Source of the DNA: SCUN01 sp964355365
Lineage (GTDB): Bacteria; Acidobacteriota; Vicinamibacteria; Vicinamibacterales; SCN-69-37
DNA length: 17,839 nucleotides
Assembly: GCA_964355365.1 (NCBI GenBank)
Contig: CAYHEX010000050.1
Span: 1 to 17,839, forward strand
Direction of reading: 5' to 3'
Below are positions 1-8,488 of the stretch, piece by piece. A model generated the notes under the pieces. The model was not told the DNA's origin, did not search any database, and worked only from the letters and a program-made list of their open reading frames with translations. The translations under genes and the position numbers were made by a program. How positions within the stretch are numbered: the stretch's first letter is position 1; every line of letters begins with the position of its first letter.

Positions 1-1
1 G

Positions 2-1993
2 TCGGAGTTCCGGTTCGAAGACGTCCTGGACAACCTCTCGACCATCACCGGACAAACCGCGCAGGAAAAGAATCTCGAGTTCCTGATTGCGTCCCAGCCG
101 GACATTCCGCCGACGCTGATCGGCGACCCGCTGCGGCTCGGCCAAATTCTGATCAACCTCGTCAACAACGCGGTGAAGTTCACGACGCAGGGCGAAGTGA
201 TGGTTAGCGTCACCAAGGAAGAGACCACGCCCGGGCGCGTCAAACTCAAGTTCGCCGTGCGCGACACCGGCATCGGCATGACGCCCGAACAGTCCGCGCG
301 CCTGTTCCAGGCCTTCAGCCAGGCCGACACCTCCACCACGCGCAAGTACGGCGGCACCGGGCTCGGACTGTCCATCAGCAAACGACTCGCGGAAATGATG
401 GGCGGCACGATCTGGGTCGAGAGTCAGGCCGGCGTCGGCAGTGTCTTCTCATTTACGGCCTGGTTCGGCGTCGGGTCCGAGGCGGACCAGGGCAAGCGGA
501 TGGTCCCCGACATGGCCGGCCTGCGCGCGCTGATCGTTGATGACAACGCGCAGGCGCGTGAGATTCTCGGCGACGCGCTGCGCGGATTTGGCTGGCGCAC
601 TGACGCCGTCTCATCGGGCGAACTCGCGATTCGCCAACTGACCGCGGCCGACGCGACAGATCCCTATCGGCTGGTGTTGATGGATTGGCACATGCCCGGC
701 ATGGACGGACTCCAGACCAGTCGCGCCATCAAACAGGAGATTCGCCTCACCCACCCGCCGCGCATCATCATCGTCACGGCATTTGGCCGCGAGGATGTGC
801 GGACCGAGGCCGAGTCGCTGGGCCTCGACGGCTATCTGCTCAAGCCGGTCAGCGGGTCCACGCTGTTCGACACGCTCGCGGACCTGTTCGGCGCGCGCAG
901 CACCGAGTCGCGCGAGACGGCCCGCACCACAGCTGACCCGGACGCCGACAAGGCGCTGGGCGTGCGCATTCTGTTGGTGGAAGACAACGAGACCAATCAA
1001 CAGGTCGCGACCGAACTGCTCGAGAGCGCCGGCGCAATCATGACCGTGGCCGACAACGGCGCCATCGCCGTGAAGCTCCTCACCGAGGGACCGCAGCCGC
1101 CACCGTTCGACGTCGTCCTGATGGATCTGCAGATGCCCGAGATGGACGGCTACACCGCCACGCATCACCTGCGATCTGACGAGCGCTTCGCGAACCTGCC
1201 GATTCTCGCCATGACCGCGCACGCACTGCACGAGGAACGCCAGCGCTGCCTGGACGCCGGCATGAACGACTTCGTCAGCAAGCCCATCGACCCCGACACG
1301 CTCTTTGCGGTCATCGCGCGTTGGGCGAAGCCGCATGCGCGTGACGCCGCGACGACAGCTGCGGCGCCTGCGCGCCCGAAGCCGGCGGGCGATGACGTCG
1401 AGTTGCCGACGCTCGAGGGCGTCGACATGGCCGGCAGCCTGAAGCGCGTCGCGGGCAACAAGCGGCTCTACCGGAGTTTGCTCGAGCAGTTCGCCGACAA
1501 GCAGGCCTTCGCGGTGGCGCAGATCACCTCACTGCTCACGGCGGGTGATCACGCGACGGCCGAGCGGCTCGCCCACACCGTCAAGGGCGTGTCGGGCAAC
1601 ATCGGCATCGGACATGTGCAGGAAGTCGCTGGACGCGTGGAGCGTGCCATTCGCGACAAGGACGCCGCCGTGCCGGTGCTCCTCGCGGAACTGGACGCCG
1701 TGCTCGCACCGCAGGTACTCGCGATCCGACACGCGCTCGGCACGGCGACGGCACCAACGGTCGCCTCCGGCGCGAACGCGGCGGACACCAGCGCCGCGAT
1801 TGCCAAGCTGCGACAGCTCATCGCTGCCAACGACGGCGACGCGGGTGACGCGGTGCACGACGTGGCCGCGGCGCTTGCCGGCCGTGTGGACGAACAGCGG
1901 ATCGCGGCGCTTCGCGATGCCATCACGGCGTTCGACTTCGACACGGCGGCGTCCGCACTCGACAAGATCCTCCACGCGAGTGGTAGCGAGTAG
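2..1993 (+). CDS. Hybrid sensor histidine kinase, HATPase-REC-REC-HPt (5' end outside window)
   Basis: The reading frame is open from base 2, so this is the C-terminal 663 residues of a larger kinase; the sensor and the phosphoaccepting His (DHp) domain are missing. It starts late in the DHp/ATPase region: N-box INLVNNAVKFT at about residues 51-61, G1 motif DTGIGM (about 88-93), F/G2 region with GGTGLGLSISKRL (about 117-129). Receiver 1 follows (about 173-297, VDD acidic pair, phosphoacceptor Asp in LMDWHMPGMDG at about 228, Lys about 281). Receiver 2 follows (about 321-443, VEDN, Asp in LMDLQMPEMDG about 375, Lys about 427). An HPt domain comes next, with its His in AERLAHTVKGVSGNIG (about 525). 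Both receivers and the HPt keep their catalytic residues, so a His-Asp-His phosphorelay of the BarA/ArcB type is expected. The next gene starts 11 nt downstream and encodes a receiver-cyclase, a likely output partner. The signal sensed cannot be told from this fragment. Confidence 0.95.
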   Translation, partial: SEFRFEDVLDNLSTITGQTAQEKNLEFLIASQPDIPPTLIGDPLRLGQILINLVNNAVKFTTQGEVMVSVTKEETTPGRVKLKFAVRDTGIGMTPEQSARLFQAFSQADTSTTRKYGGTGLGLSISKRLAEMMGGTIWVESQAGVGSVFSFTAWFGVGSEADQGKRMVPDMAGLRALIVDDNAQAREILGDALRGFGWRTDAVSSGELAIRQLTAADATDPYRLVLMDWHMPGMDGLQTSRAIKQEIRLTHPPRIIIVTAFGREDVRTEAESLGLDGYLLKPVSGSTLFDTLADLFGARSTESRETARTTADPDADKALGVRILLVEDNETNQQVATELLESAGAIMTVADNGAIAVKLLTEGPQPPPFDVVLMDLQMPEMDGYTATHHLRSDERFANLPILAMTAHALHEERQRCLDAGMNDFVSKPIDPDTLFAVIARWAKPHARDAATTAAAPARPKPAGDDVELPTLEGVDMAGSLKRVAGNKRLYRSLLEQFADKQAFAVAQITSLLTAGDHATAERLAHTVKGVSGNIGIGHVQEVAGRVERAIRDKDAAVPVLLAELDAVLAPQVLAIRHALGTATAPTVASGANAADTSAAIAKLRQLIAANDGDAGDAVHDVAAALAGRVDEQRIAALRDAITAFDFDTAASALDKILHASGSE

Positions 1994-2004
1994 GTGACAC
2001 GAAC

Positions 2005-3027
2005 ATGAGCGACGCAGACAAGAAGGTCATCCTGCTCGTAGACGATGCCCCTGAGAACATCCAGGTGGCGCACGCCATTTTGAAAGACACGTACAAGACG
2101 CGCGTGGCGACCAGTGGCGTCAAAGCGCTGGAACTCGCGCGCGCCGTTCCCCCACCGGATCTCATCCTGCTCGACGTGATGATGCCCGGCATGGACGGCT
2201 ACGAAGTCTGCACGACGCTCAAGGCGGATCCGGCCACGCGCGACATTCCCGTGATCTTCCTGACGGCCAAGACCGAAGCGGAAGACGAAACGCATGGGTT
2301 CGAAGCCGGCGCGGTCGACTACGTGCACAAGCCCTTCTCGCCGCCCGTGGTGCTGGCGCGCGTGCAGACGCACCTGAATCTGCGCGAAACGCGGGAGCAG
2401 CTCGCGCGGGAGAAGTCGCTCGTCGATCGCCTGCTCGACAACATGCTCCCGGCCTCGGCCGTCACCGAACTCAAGTCGACCGGCAAGGTGACGCCGCGGC
2501 GTTTCGAAGACGTGTCGGTGCTGTTCGTGGACTTGGTCAGCTTCACGCGCTACTGCGATCAGCACACGCCGGAAGTCGTCGTCGGCAGTCTCAGCGACCT
2601 GTTCATCCTGTTCGAAGAGTGTGCGCAACGGAACGGGCTCGAGAAGATCAAGACCGTCGGTGACGCGTTCCTTGCCACGGGCGGCCTGTTGAAGCCCGTC
2701 GAGAACCCGCTGCAGGCAGCCGTGATGTGCGCGAGGGAGATCATGGCGGCCGCACCGGCGATTCGTCAGGGATGGCAGGTGCGCGCCGGCGTGCATCGCG
2801 GCTCAGTGATGGCCGGCATCGTCGGCCAGGAGCGTTACCAGTTCGACATCTGGGGCGACACGGTGAACGTCGCGGCCCGGCTCACGGCCGCGGCCTCGCC
2901 GCAGACGGTTGCGCTCACTGAAGCGATGGCGGCGCACCTCACGGGATTCAGCGTGACGCCGCGCGGCAGCGTGGAGTTGAAAGGCAAAGGCGCCGTGGCG
3001 ATCGTGGAGATCTCGACGACGCCCTGA
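2005..3027 (+). CDS. Response regulator with class III adenylate cyclase output domain
   Basis: This 340-residue cytosolic protein has an N-terminal receiver (residues 7-125; acidic pair D13-D14, phosphoacceptor D57 in LLDVMMPGMDG, T87, K109). A short coiled linker (about 126-147) leads to a class III nucleotide cyclase domain (about 165-338). All catalytic positions are present: metal-binding D176 (LFVDLVSFT) and D220 (TVGDAF), adenine-selecting K216 and D281 (QFDIWGDTVN), and transition-state N288 and R292. The Lys/Asp pair is the adenylate rather than guanylate signature, so the product should be cAMP. It follows the hybrid kinase by 11 nt with an AGGTGA ribosome site before ATG. The HPt of the upstream protein is the obvious phosphodonor, so phosphorylation probably gates cyclase activity. 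That pairing is inferred from gene order. No transmembrane segment is seen. Confidence 0.93.
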   Translation: MSDADKKVILLVDDAPENIQVAHAILKDTYKTRVATSGVKALELARAVPPPDLILLDVMMPGMDGYEVCTTLKADPATRDIPVIFLTAKTEAEDETHGFEAGAVDYVHKPFSPPVVLARVQTHLNLRETREQLAREKSLVDRLLDNMLPASAVTELKSTGKVTPRRFEDVSVLFVDLVSFTRYCDQHTPEVVVGSLSDLFILFEECAQRNGLEKIKTVGDAFLATGGLLKPVENPLQAAVMCAREIMAAAPAIRQGWQVRAGVHRGSVMAGIVGQERYQFDIWGDTVNVAARLTAAASPQTVALTEAMAAHLTGFSVTPRGSVELKGKGAVAIVEISTTP

Positions 3028-3034
3028 TCTCGGA

Positions 3035-3266
3035 CTATCGCGCCTGGGCCAGCGCTTCGGTGCGGTGGGGGTCGATCGCCAGGATGCGCGGTGCCTCCTC
3101 GCGCGCCTTGGGCAGTCGCTCGCTACGGCCAACGCGGAACGGATTGTGACGGCCAGGCGTCCGTCTGCTCGTCCCACTGCGAACGCATCGCGAAGGCCCG
3201 GGTGCCCGAGAAATACGAATGGGTAGACAAGACCTGGGTGCGCGGCTTGACGTAACCTGTGGCCAT
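3035..3266 (-). pseudogene. Possible 3' relic of a minus-strand gene, one frameshift
   Basis: The gap between two plus-strand genes reads as protein-like sequence on the minus strand in two pieces. Piece one begins at ATG 3266 and includes THSYFSGTRAFAMRSQWDEQ before a stop at 3123. Piece two, in a shifted frame, includes FRVGRSERLPKAREEAPRIL, then AIDPHRTEALAQAR and a stop at 3035-3037. A single-base indel near 3150 would join them into about 77 residues. The last 25 residues resemble the end of a tetratricopeptide repeat (Ala/Leu-rich helix, then IDP, then EAL). No start region, ribosome site or complete domain is visible, so at best this is a decayed C-terminus. It could also be chance reading of GC-rich spacer DNA. 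Confidence 0.25.
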
Positions 3267-5856
3267 GTCGAAGGCCCTCGCCCTGCTTCTGCTGACCGCC
3301 ACTGCGATTTCTGCTCAGATACCCGCTCCTGCCAACCCGTTCGCGTCAGTGCCCTGGCGCAACATCGGACCCGCGGTCACCGGCACCCGCACGATCGATT
3401 TCGCGGTCGTCGAGAAAGACCCGCGCGTGATCTACGCGGCCACGGCGTCGAGCGGCTTGTGGAAAACCGCAGACGCCGGCGTGACATGGACGCCCACATT
3501 CGAAAACGAGAACACCGTCTCGATCGGCGGCGTAGCCGTGTCCCAGTCCAACCCGCAGATCGTGTGGGTCGCCAGCGGCGAGCCCAACATGCGCAACCTC
3601 CGCAGCACCACGTGGGGCGACGGCGTCTACAAGTCCGTTGACGCCGGCAAAACGTGGCAGCACATGGGACTCGCCGACAGCCAACATATGGGCCGGATCG
3701 TGATTCACCCGACAAATCCCGATGTGGTGTTGGTTGGCGCGGTGGGCTCCATGTGGCCGACGGACGCGCGGAAGAACGCAGCGCGCGGACTATGGAAGAC
3801 GCGCGACGGCGGCCGCACATGGAAGAAAGTGCTCGACGCGGGCGACCGCGCCGGCGTCGTGGACCTGGCGTTCGACCCCGCGAACCCGAACACGCTCTAC
3901 GCTGCGTCGTGGCAACGCGAGCGCCGCGACTGGAGCTTCATCAACGCCGGCCCTGGCAGCGGCCTGTGGAAGAGCACCGACGGGGGCGAGACATGGCAAA
4001 AGCTCGCCAGTGGTCTGCCGACGACGCCCACCGGCCGACCCGGCCTCAGCGTCTGTCGCTCGCAGCCGGCGACCGTGTACGCCGTGATCGAAGGCGAAGC
4101 GGGCGGTGTCTATCGCTCAACCGATTCGGGCGCCACGTGGGTGCGCCGCAATCCGATGTCGGCCTCGTCGATGTACTACGGACAGATCCGCTGCGATCCG
4201 AACGACCCGCAGAGAGTCGTTGTGCTGCAAACGGCGTTCTCCGTGTCGACCGACGGCGGCGCGACGTTCGACAATCAGACGCTGCGAGGCGTGCATGTTG
4301 ACCATCACGCGCTGTGGATCGATCCGGCCAACAGCGACCACCTGCTGCTCGGCAATGACGGCGGCATCTACCAGTCGTACAACCGCGGCGCCGCGTGGCG
4401 ATTCCACGGGCAATTTGCCGGCACGCAGTTCTATGCGCTGGCGGTCGACATGCGTGAGCCGTTCTACTACGTCTACGGCGGCACGCAGGACAACAACTCG
4501 CTCGGCGGTCCCTCCGCCACCCGCAACACCGATGGCATCGTCAACGACGATTGGTACGTGACGACCGGCGGCGACGGGTTCTCGTTTCAGATCGAGCCCG
4601 CTGACCCGTCGGTGGTCTACACCGAGTCGCAGTACGGTGCGCTCGTCCGCTTCAATCCGTTTACCGGCGAGCGGCGTCGCATCGTGCCGCCGGCGCCGCA
4701 GGGCACGACGTATCGCTGGAACTGGAACGCGCCGATTCGTATCGCGCCGACCGACGGCAAGACGCTCTACTTCGGCGCGCAGTTCGTGTTTCGCAGCAAG
4801 GACCGTGGCGCCACGTGGCAGACGATCAGCCCCGACCTCACCAAGCAGGTCGCCATCGATCCGAAATACCGCATCTCTGACTACGGCACACTGCGATGGA
4901 TCGACGCGTCGCCGCGGAAGGCCGGCTGGCTCGCCGTCGGCACCGACGACGGGCTGATCCAGATCACGGAAGACGATGGCGCGACATGGCGGAAGGCGTC
5001 GCCACTGCCCGGTGTGCCCGAGACCGCGCAGATCCTGCGCGTCATGTTCTCGGCGCACGACGACCGCACGCTCTTTGCCGTCGCGTCGGCGCATGAAGAT
5101 GACGACCGGCGGCCGTTCGTGTTCCGGAGCAACGATCTGGGCCGCACGTGGACGTCCGTCATCAGTGACTTGCCGGCGGCGAGCCCGGTGTTCTCGTTCG
5201 CGGAGGATCCGGTCAATCCGCGGCTGTGGTTCGCGGGCAACACCGCCGGCGTGTTTGTCACGATCAACGCCGGCGCGTCGTGGCAGTCGCTGCGCGGCAG
5301 CATGCCGACGGTGCCGATTCACGACATGGTCATTCATCCGCGGGAACACGATCTCGTGATCGCATCGCATGGCCGAGGCTTCTGGATCCTGGACTCACTC
5401 GCCGGACTCGAGCAGTTGGCCGCGTTGCCCAGCTCGCCGAACAGTGTGGCGATCTTCGCGCCGCGCCCTGCCGCGTCCCTGCAGCGCTTCAACCGCGGCC
5501 GCGACAGTCAGGGCCAGTCCTATTACGCCGCCCCCAATCCTCCGGACGGCGCGCTGATCGACTACTTCGTGGCGGCCGGCAGCGCCGCGCCGACGATGGA
5601 GATCCTCAACGCATCGGGCGCCGTGATTCGTACGCTTGCCGTGCCGCCAAATCGCAACGGCCTGCAGCGCGTGGTGTGGGATCTCCGCGCGGCCGCAGTG
5701 CCCGCGGCCGCGGCGGGCGGAGCCGCCGCTGGTGCCGGTGGTGGCGGGCGGGGAGGCGGCGCCGGACCACTCGCGGCGCCGGGCACATACACCGCGCGCC
5801 TCACGATGGGCGCCCAGATCGTGACCGCGCCGGTCGTGGTCAAGTCGCCCCAGTAA
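3265..5856 (+). CDS. Secreted Asp-box (BNR)/sortilin-type beta-propeller protein
   Basis: This protein of about 863 residues is exported by a Sec signal peptide (MSKALALLLLTATAISAQ). At least ten Asp-box motifs of the form S/T-x-D-x-G-x-T-W are spread through it (for example KSVDAGKTWQ, KTRDGGRTWK, KSTDGGETWQ, RSTDSGATWV, RSKDRGATWQ, RSNDLGRTWT). They indicate one or two beta-propellers of the Vps10/sortilin or BNR type at about residues 30-710, closing with SHGRGFWILD. The tail (about 765-863) looks like a small beta-sandwich interrupted by an Ala/Gly-rich low-complexity stretch at about 809-836. Such proteins are often labelled glycosyl hydrolase, but Asp boxes are structural and no catalytic triad was identified, so enzymatic activity is unproven. 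GTG at 3259 lies two codons upstream in frame; ATG 3265 is preferred because it gives the cleaner signal peptide, although neither has a strong ribosome site. The next gene follows after 22 nt. Confidence 0.88.
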   Translation: MSKALALLLLTATAISAQIPAPANPFASVPWRNIGPAVTGTRTIDFAVVEKDPRVIYAATASSGLWKTADAGVTWTPTFENENTVSIGGVAVSQSNPQIVWVASGEPNMRNLRSTTWGDGVYKSVDAGKTWQHMGLADSQHMGRIVIHPTNPDVVLVGAVGSMWPTDARKNAARGLWKTRDGGRTWKKVLDAGDRAGVVDLAFDPANPNTLYAASWQRERRDWSFINAGPGSGLWKSTDGGETWQKLASGLPTTPTGRPGLSVCRSQPATVYAVIEGEAGGVYRSTDSGATWVRRNPMSASSMYYGQIRCDPNDPQRVVVLQTAFSVSTDGGATFDNQTLRGVHVDHHALWIDPANSDHLLLGNDGGIYQSYNRGAAWRFHGQFAGTQFYALAVDMREPFYYVYGGTQDNNSLGGPSATRNTDGIVNDDWYVTTGGDGFSFQIEPADPSVVYTESQYGALVRFNPFTGERRRIVPPAPQGTTYRWNWNAPIRIAPTDGKTLYFGAQFVFRSKDRGATWQTISPDLTKQVAIDPKYRISDYGTLRWIDASPRKAGWLAVGTDDGLIQITEDDGATWRKASPLPGVPETAQILRVMFSAHDDRTLFAVASAHEDDDRRPFVFRSNDLGRTWTSVISDLPAASPVFSFAEDPVNPRLWFAGNTAGVFVTINAGASWQSLRGSMPTVPIHDMVIHPREHDLVIASHGRGFWILDSLAGLEQLAALPSSPNSVAIFAPRPAASLQRFNRGRDSQGQSYYAAPNPPDGALIDYFVAAGSAAPTMEILNASGAVIRTLAVPPNRNGLQRVVWDLRAAAVPAAAAGGAAAGAGGGGRGGGAGPLAAPGTYTARLTMGAQIVTAPVVVKSPQ

Positions 5857-5878
5857 CGTGCGTCAGAGGAGTGAGTCT

Positions 5879-7162
5879 ATGAAGAAGCGTTTCGCTGCTG
5901 TTGTGCTCTGTGCGCTCACCGTGTCGCTGGCCGCGGCGCAACAACCCGCGCCGATGTCGTCGAGTCAGCGCCTCGATGCCGTTGTCGATGCCATTGTCAC
6001 GAGGCCGGCGCGCGGTGCCACAACAACGAGACCCGACCCCGTCGCGTTGCTGGCGACGTTGCGCGCGATCGATCCGCAGACATTGTCGTTCGACGAGCAG
6101 ATTGATCGGCGATTCGCCGAGACGATTCTTGTGGGGCGGACGGTGGTCGCGCCGGCAGGGCAGCCGATGGGCGAGGCCGCCTACACACGCATGCTCAAGG
6201 AGCAGAACCTGCTGCCGTACGACGCCGCGGGTCTCTGGGACTACGCGTGGAAGGAGTTCAACGGCACGTTACGGGAACTCGACGCGCTGGCCCGGACGAT
6301 CGATCCGAAGAAGACCTGGCTCGAGATCGCCAACGCGGTGAAGCAGGACCATCCCGAAGCCTCGAAGATGATCGAGGCGCATCAGGAGATCGTGGACAAA
6401 GCCAAAGCGCACCTGCTGGCGAAAGACCTGATGACACTGCCGTGGAAAGAAACATGCACCGTGGTGCGCCGCGTGCCGACCGCGGGCAACAACCCGTACT
6501 ACGGCAGCTTCTCGGGCGCCGCGTCTCGGCCGGCCGGCGACGACGGGACGCTCCGCGGGGAGTGGCAGATCAACCCGTTCGATGCGGCATGGGATGCGGA
6601 CAAGCAGCGCGACTATCTCGTCGAGCACGACTGGGGCGTGATTCTGGTCACGGCGCCGCATGAAACCTACGGCGGCCATCACGTGCAGATCATGTATCAG
6701 ATGAAGAACCCGCGACGGCTGCGTCAGTCGCAAAGCACGTCGATGTTCTCTGAAGGCTGGGGACTCTACAACGAGCAACTCTTCAAGGAGACGGGGTTCT
6801 TCCCCGATCCGAAGATCCAGTTGCGCCAGCTGCAGCTCAGACTGTGGCGCAACGCGCGCGTCATCTACGACGCTGGGATGCAGACGAGCCGGATGACCCG
6901 CGCGGAGGCCATCACGCTGATGACCGATCGCGTGGGATTCCTGCGATGGGCCGCGGAGTCCGAAGTGGATTCGGCGCTGGCGCGTCCCGGGTATTTCATC
7001 GGCTACTTCATGGGCATGTCGGAGATTCTCAAGATGCGCGACGAGTACAAGCGCGCCCGCGGCTCCGCCTTCAGCCTCAAGGACTTCCACGATCGGCTGC
7101 TCGCGATCGGCAGCATGCCGCCGGCCCTGGTTCGCGAGGTCTTACTCCACGGTGTGTCGTAG
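5879..7162 (+). CDS. Secreted DUF885-family putative metallohydrolase, short form
   Basis: A 427-residue protein with signal peptide MKKRFAAVVLCALTVSLAAA. The C-terminal half carries the DUF885 hallmarks: HETYGGHHVQ (residues 261-270, normally HExxPGH), EGWGLYNE (E292) and the terminal segment GSMPPALVREVLL. The HExxxxH...E arrangement resembles a zinc metallopeptidase site, and the family is presumed hydrolytic; its substrate is unknown to me. Family members are usually about 550-600 residues, so this one is short, apparently lacking part of the N-terminal helical region, yet the active-site half is intact. ATG 5879 is chosen because AGGAG lies 8 nt before it; an in-frame GTG at 5858 would add seven residues ahead of the signal peptide. 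It probably shares a transcript with the propeller gene 22 nt upstream. It converges on the minus-strand operon, whose last stop is at 7187. Confidence 0.82.
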   Translation: MKKRFAAVVLCALTVSLAAAQQPAPMSSSQRLDAVVDAIVTRPARGATTTRPDPVALLATLRAIDPQTLSFDEQIDRRFAETILVGRTVVAPAGQPMGEAAYTRMLKEQNLLPYDAAGLWDYAWKEFNGTLRELDALARTIDPKKTWLEIANAVKQDHPEASKMIEAHQEIVDKAKAHLLAKDLMTLPWKETCTVVRRVPTAGNNPYYGSFSGAASRPAGDDGTLRGEWQINPFDAAWDADKQRDYLVEHDWGVILVTAPHETYGGHHVQIMYQMKNPRRLRQSQSTSMFSEGWGLYNEQLFKETGFFPDPKIQLRQLQLRLWRNARVIYDAGMQTSRMTRAEAITLMTDRVGFLRWAAESEVDSALARPGYFIGYFMGMSEILKMRDEYKRARGSAFSLKDFHDRLLAIGSMPPALVREVLLHGVS

Positions 7163-7186
7163 CGGACAGGCAAGGCAACTGGGCGC

Positions 7187-8482
7187 CTACAGCAAGACGA
7201 TCGCATAGAGGATCGAAAGGACCGCCAACCCGACGAGCGCCGGCGTGACCAGTGCGGCGGTGCGCCTCGCGCCCACGCCCCACGTGTAGGCCATCTTCAA
7301 CAGGTTGTTGCTCGCGCTCGCGATGATGATCGCCTGCACGACCTGTTCGTCGCGGATGCCGAGGTTGCCCTGCAACACGGACACCACGAACGGTGTAATG
7401 TCCGAGAAGCCGACCACGAAAGACAGCCCGCGCAGGCCGGCATCGCGGAAAACCTCCAATGTGTATTTCGTGGCGAAGGCCATGACCGCGAACATCACGG
7501 CAAAGACCAGCGCCGTCGTCAGTTCCAGCGGGTTTCTGTGGAGCGGTTCGGCGGCCGCATGTTGTTCATCGTCGGCCGACGGGGTTCGTGATGCTCGCAG
7601 GAGCCAGATGCCGTAGGCCATCGCGGCAGCGGCAAGCGTGACGAGCGCCGGTGCGGCGGCAGCGGTGACGGGGAAGCGGAAGATCGCGACCAGGGCGAGC
7701 AGACGCAGGTACATCATGGCGACGGCGAAGAGGATCGCGACGGCCGCCTGATCGGCGACGTATGGCGTGTCTTTGGACTTGCGAGCCACCACGAGCACAG
7801 CCGCGGTGCTCGAGTACACGCCGCCGATGAGCCCGGTCAGCAGGAGGCCTCGTCTGGGAACCAGGTAGGTCTGCAGCACATAGCCGGCGTATGAGATCGA
7901 CGTGGTGATCACCACCGCCAGCCAGAGTTGCCGCGGAGTGACGGGAAGCATCGTGAGCAACTGGCCCGCCCACCCGCCGATCAGGTCCGGCTGCGCGGGA
8001 ATCAGCGGCAGCGCCACGCCGGCGATCGCGAGGAATTTGCAGACCGTCACGACCTCGCCGGTTTCGAGCCGGTCCGTGAAGCGGCGGATACGGCCTTTCG
8101 AGTGGAGCACGAACAGGATCGAGATCGCGATCAGCACGAGGAACCACGGCGGTTGCAGCAGCGTGATCGGTCCGGCCGCATAGGTGAGCAGGCCGATCAG
8201 GATGCCGATCATGCCGGGGCTCTTCTTCTGTTCCATCTTGTTGGCGTAGTAGAGCGCCAGAAAGACGACGAGCGCGGCAAAGCCGGCGAGGTACGCGTAG
8301 TGGCCGATCTCGGGAAGTTGGAACAGGACAAAGCCCAGCATGCCGATGAAGACGAACGTGCGGACGGTGCCGAACGTGTCGAACTTCTGCTCGCCTTCGT
8401 AGTACTCACGCAGGCCGATGCCGATCAGGAAGCTGACGGCCAGCGTGAGCAGGAACGGCGAGAGGATCTGGGTTGGCGTCAT
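7187..8482 (-). CDS. MgtC/SapB-domain and DUF4010 inner-membrane protein
   Basis: A very hydrophobic 431-residue protein with about 12 predicted membrane segments. The N-terminal third has the MgtC/SapB pattern (LIGIGLREYYEG at 19-30, then FGTVRTFVFIGMLG at 37-50). The remainder (about 145-431) matches the DUF4010 arrangement, with LTGLIGGVYSSTAAVLV in the middle and a polar loop near 285-305 separating the last bundle. MgtC proteins are linked to magnesium and phosphate homeostasis in enteric and mycobacterial species; the function of MgtC-DUF4010 fusions is not established. It is the last gene of the five-gene minus-strand cluster. Its ATG lies 6 nt after the stop of the CYTH-like gene, which suggests translational coupling. 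A role in divalent-cation or phosphate balance alongside the transporter upstream is inference. Confidence 0.85.
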   Translation of the reverse strand: MTPTQILSPFLLTLAVSFLIGIGLREYYEGEQKFDTFGTVRTFVFIGMLGFVLFQLPEIGHYAYLAGFAALVVFLALYYANKMEQKKSPGMIGILIGLLTYAAGPITLLQPPWFLVLIAISILFVLHSKGRIRRFTDRLETGEVVTVCKFLAIAGVALPLIPAQPDLIGGWAGQLLTMLPVTPRQLWLAVVITTSISYAGYVLQTYLVPRRGLLLTGLIGGVYSSTAAVLVVARKSKDTPYVADQAAVAILFAVAMMYLRLLALVAIFRFPVTAAAAPALVTLAAAAMAYGIWLLRASRTPSADDEQHAAAEPLHRNPLELTTALVFAVMFAVMAFATKYTLEVFRDAGLRGLSFVVGFSDITPFVVSVLQGNLGIRDEQVVQAIIIASASNNLLKMAYTWGVGARRTAALVTPALVGLAVLSILYAIVLL

Positions 8483-8488
8483 CAGCCG

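Noticed and set aside
1549..2796. Open frame of 415 codons antisense to the kinase and cyclase genes
   Set aside because: It spans the boundary of two well-supported genes and shows no domain.
4117..5370. Long open frame on the minus strand (417 codons) inside the propeller gene
   Set aside because: It is antisense to a gene with clear Asp-box motifs, its translation is Arg-rich with no domain, and it is a normal by-product of high GC codon use.
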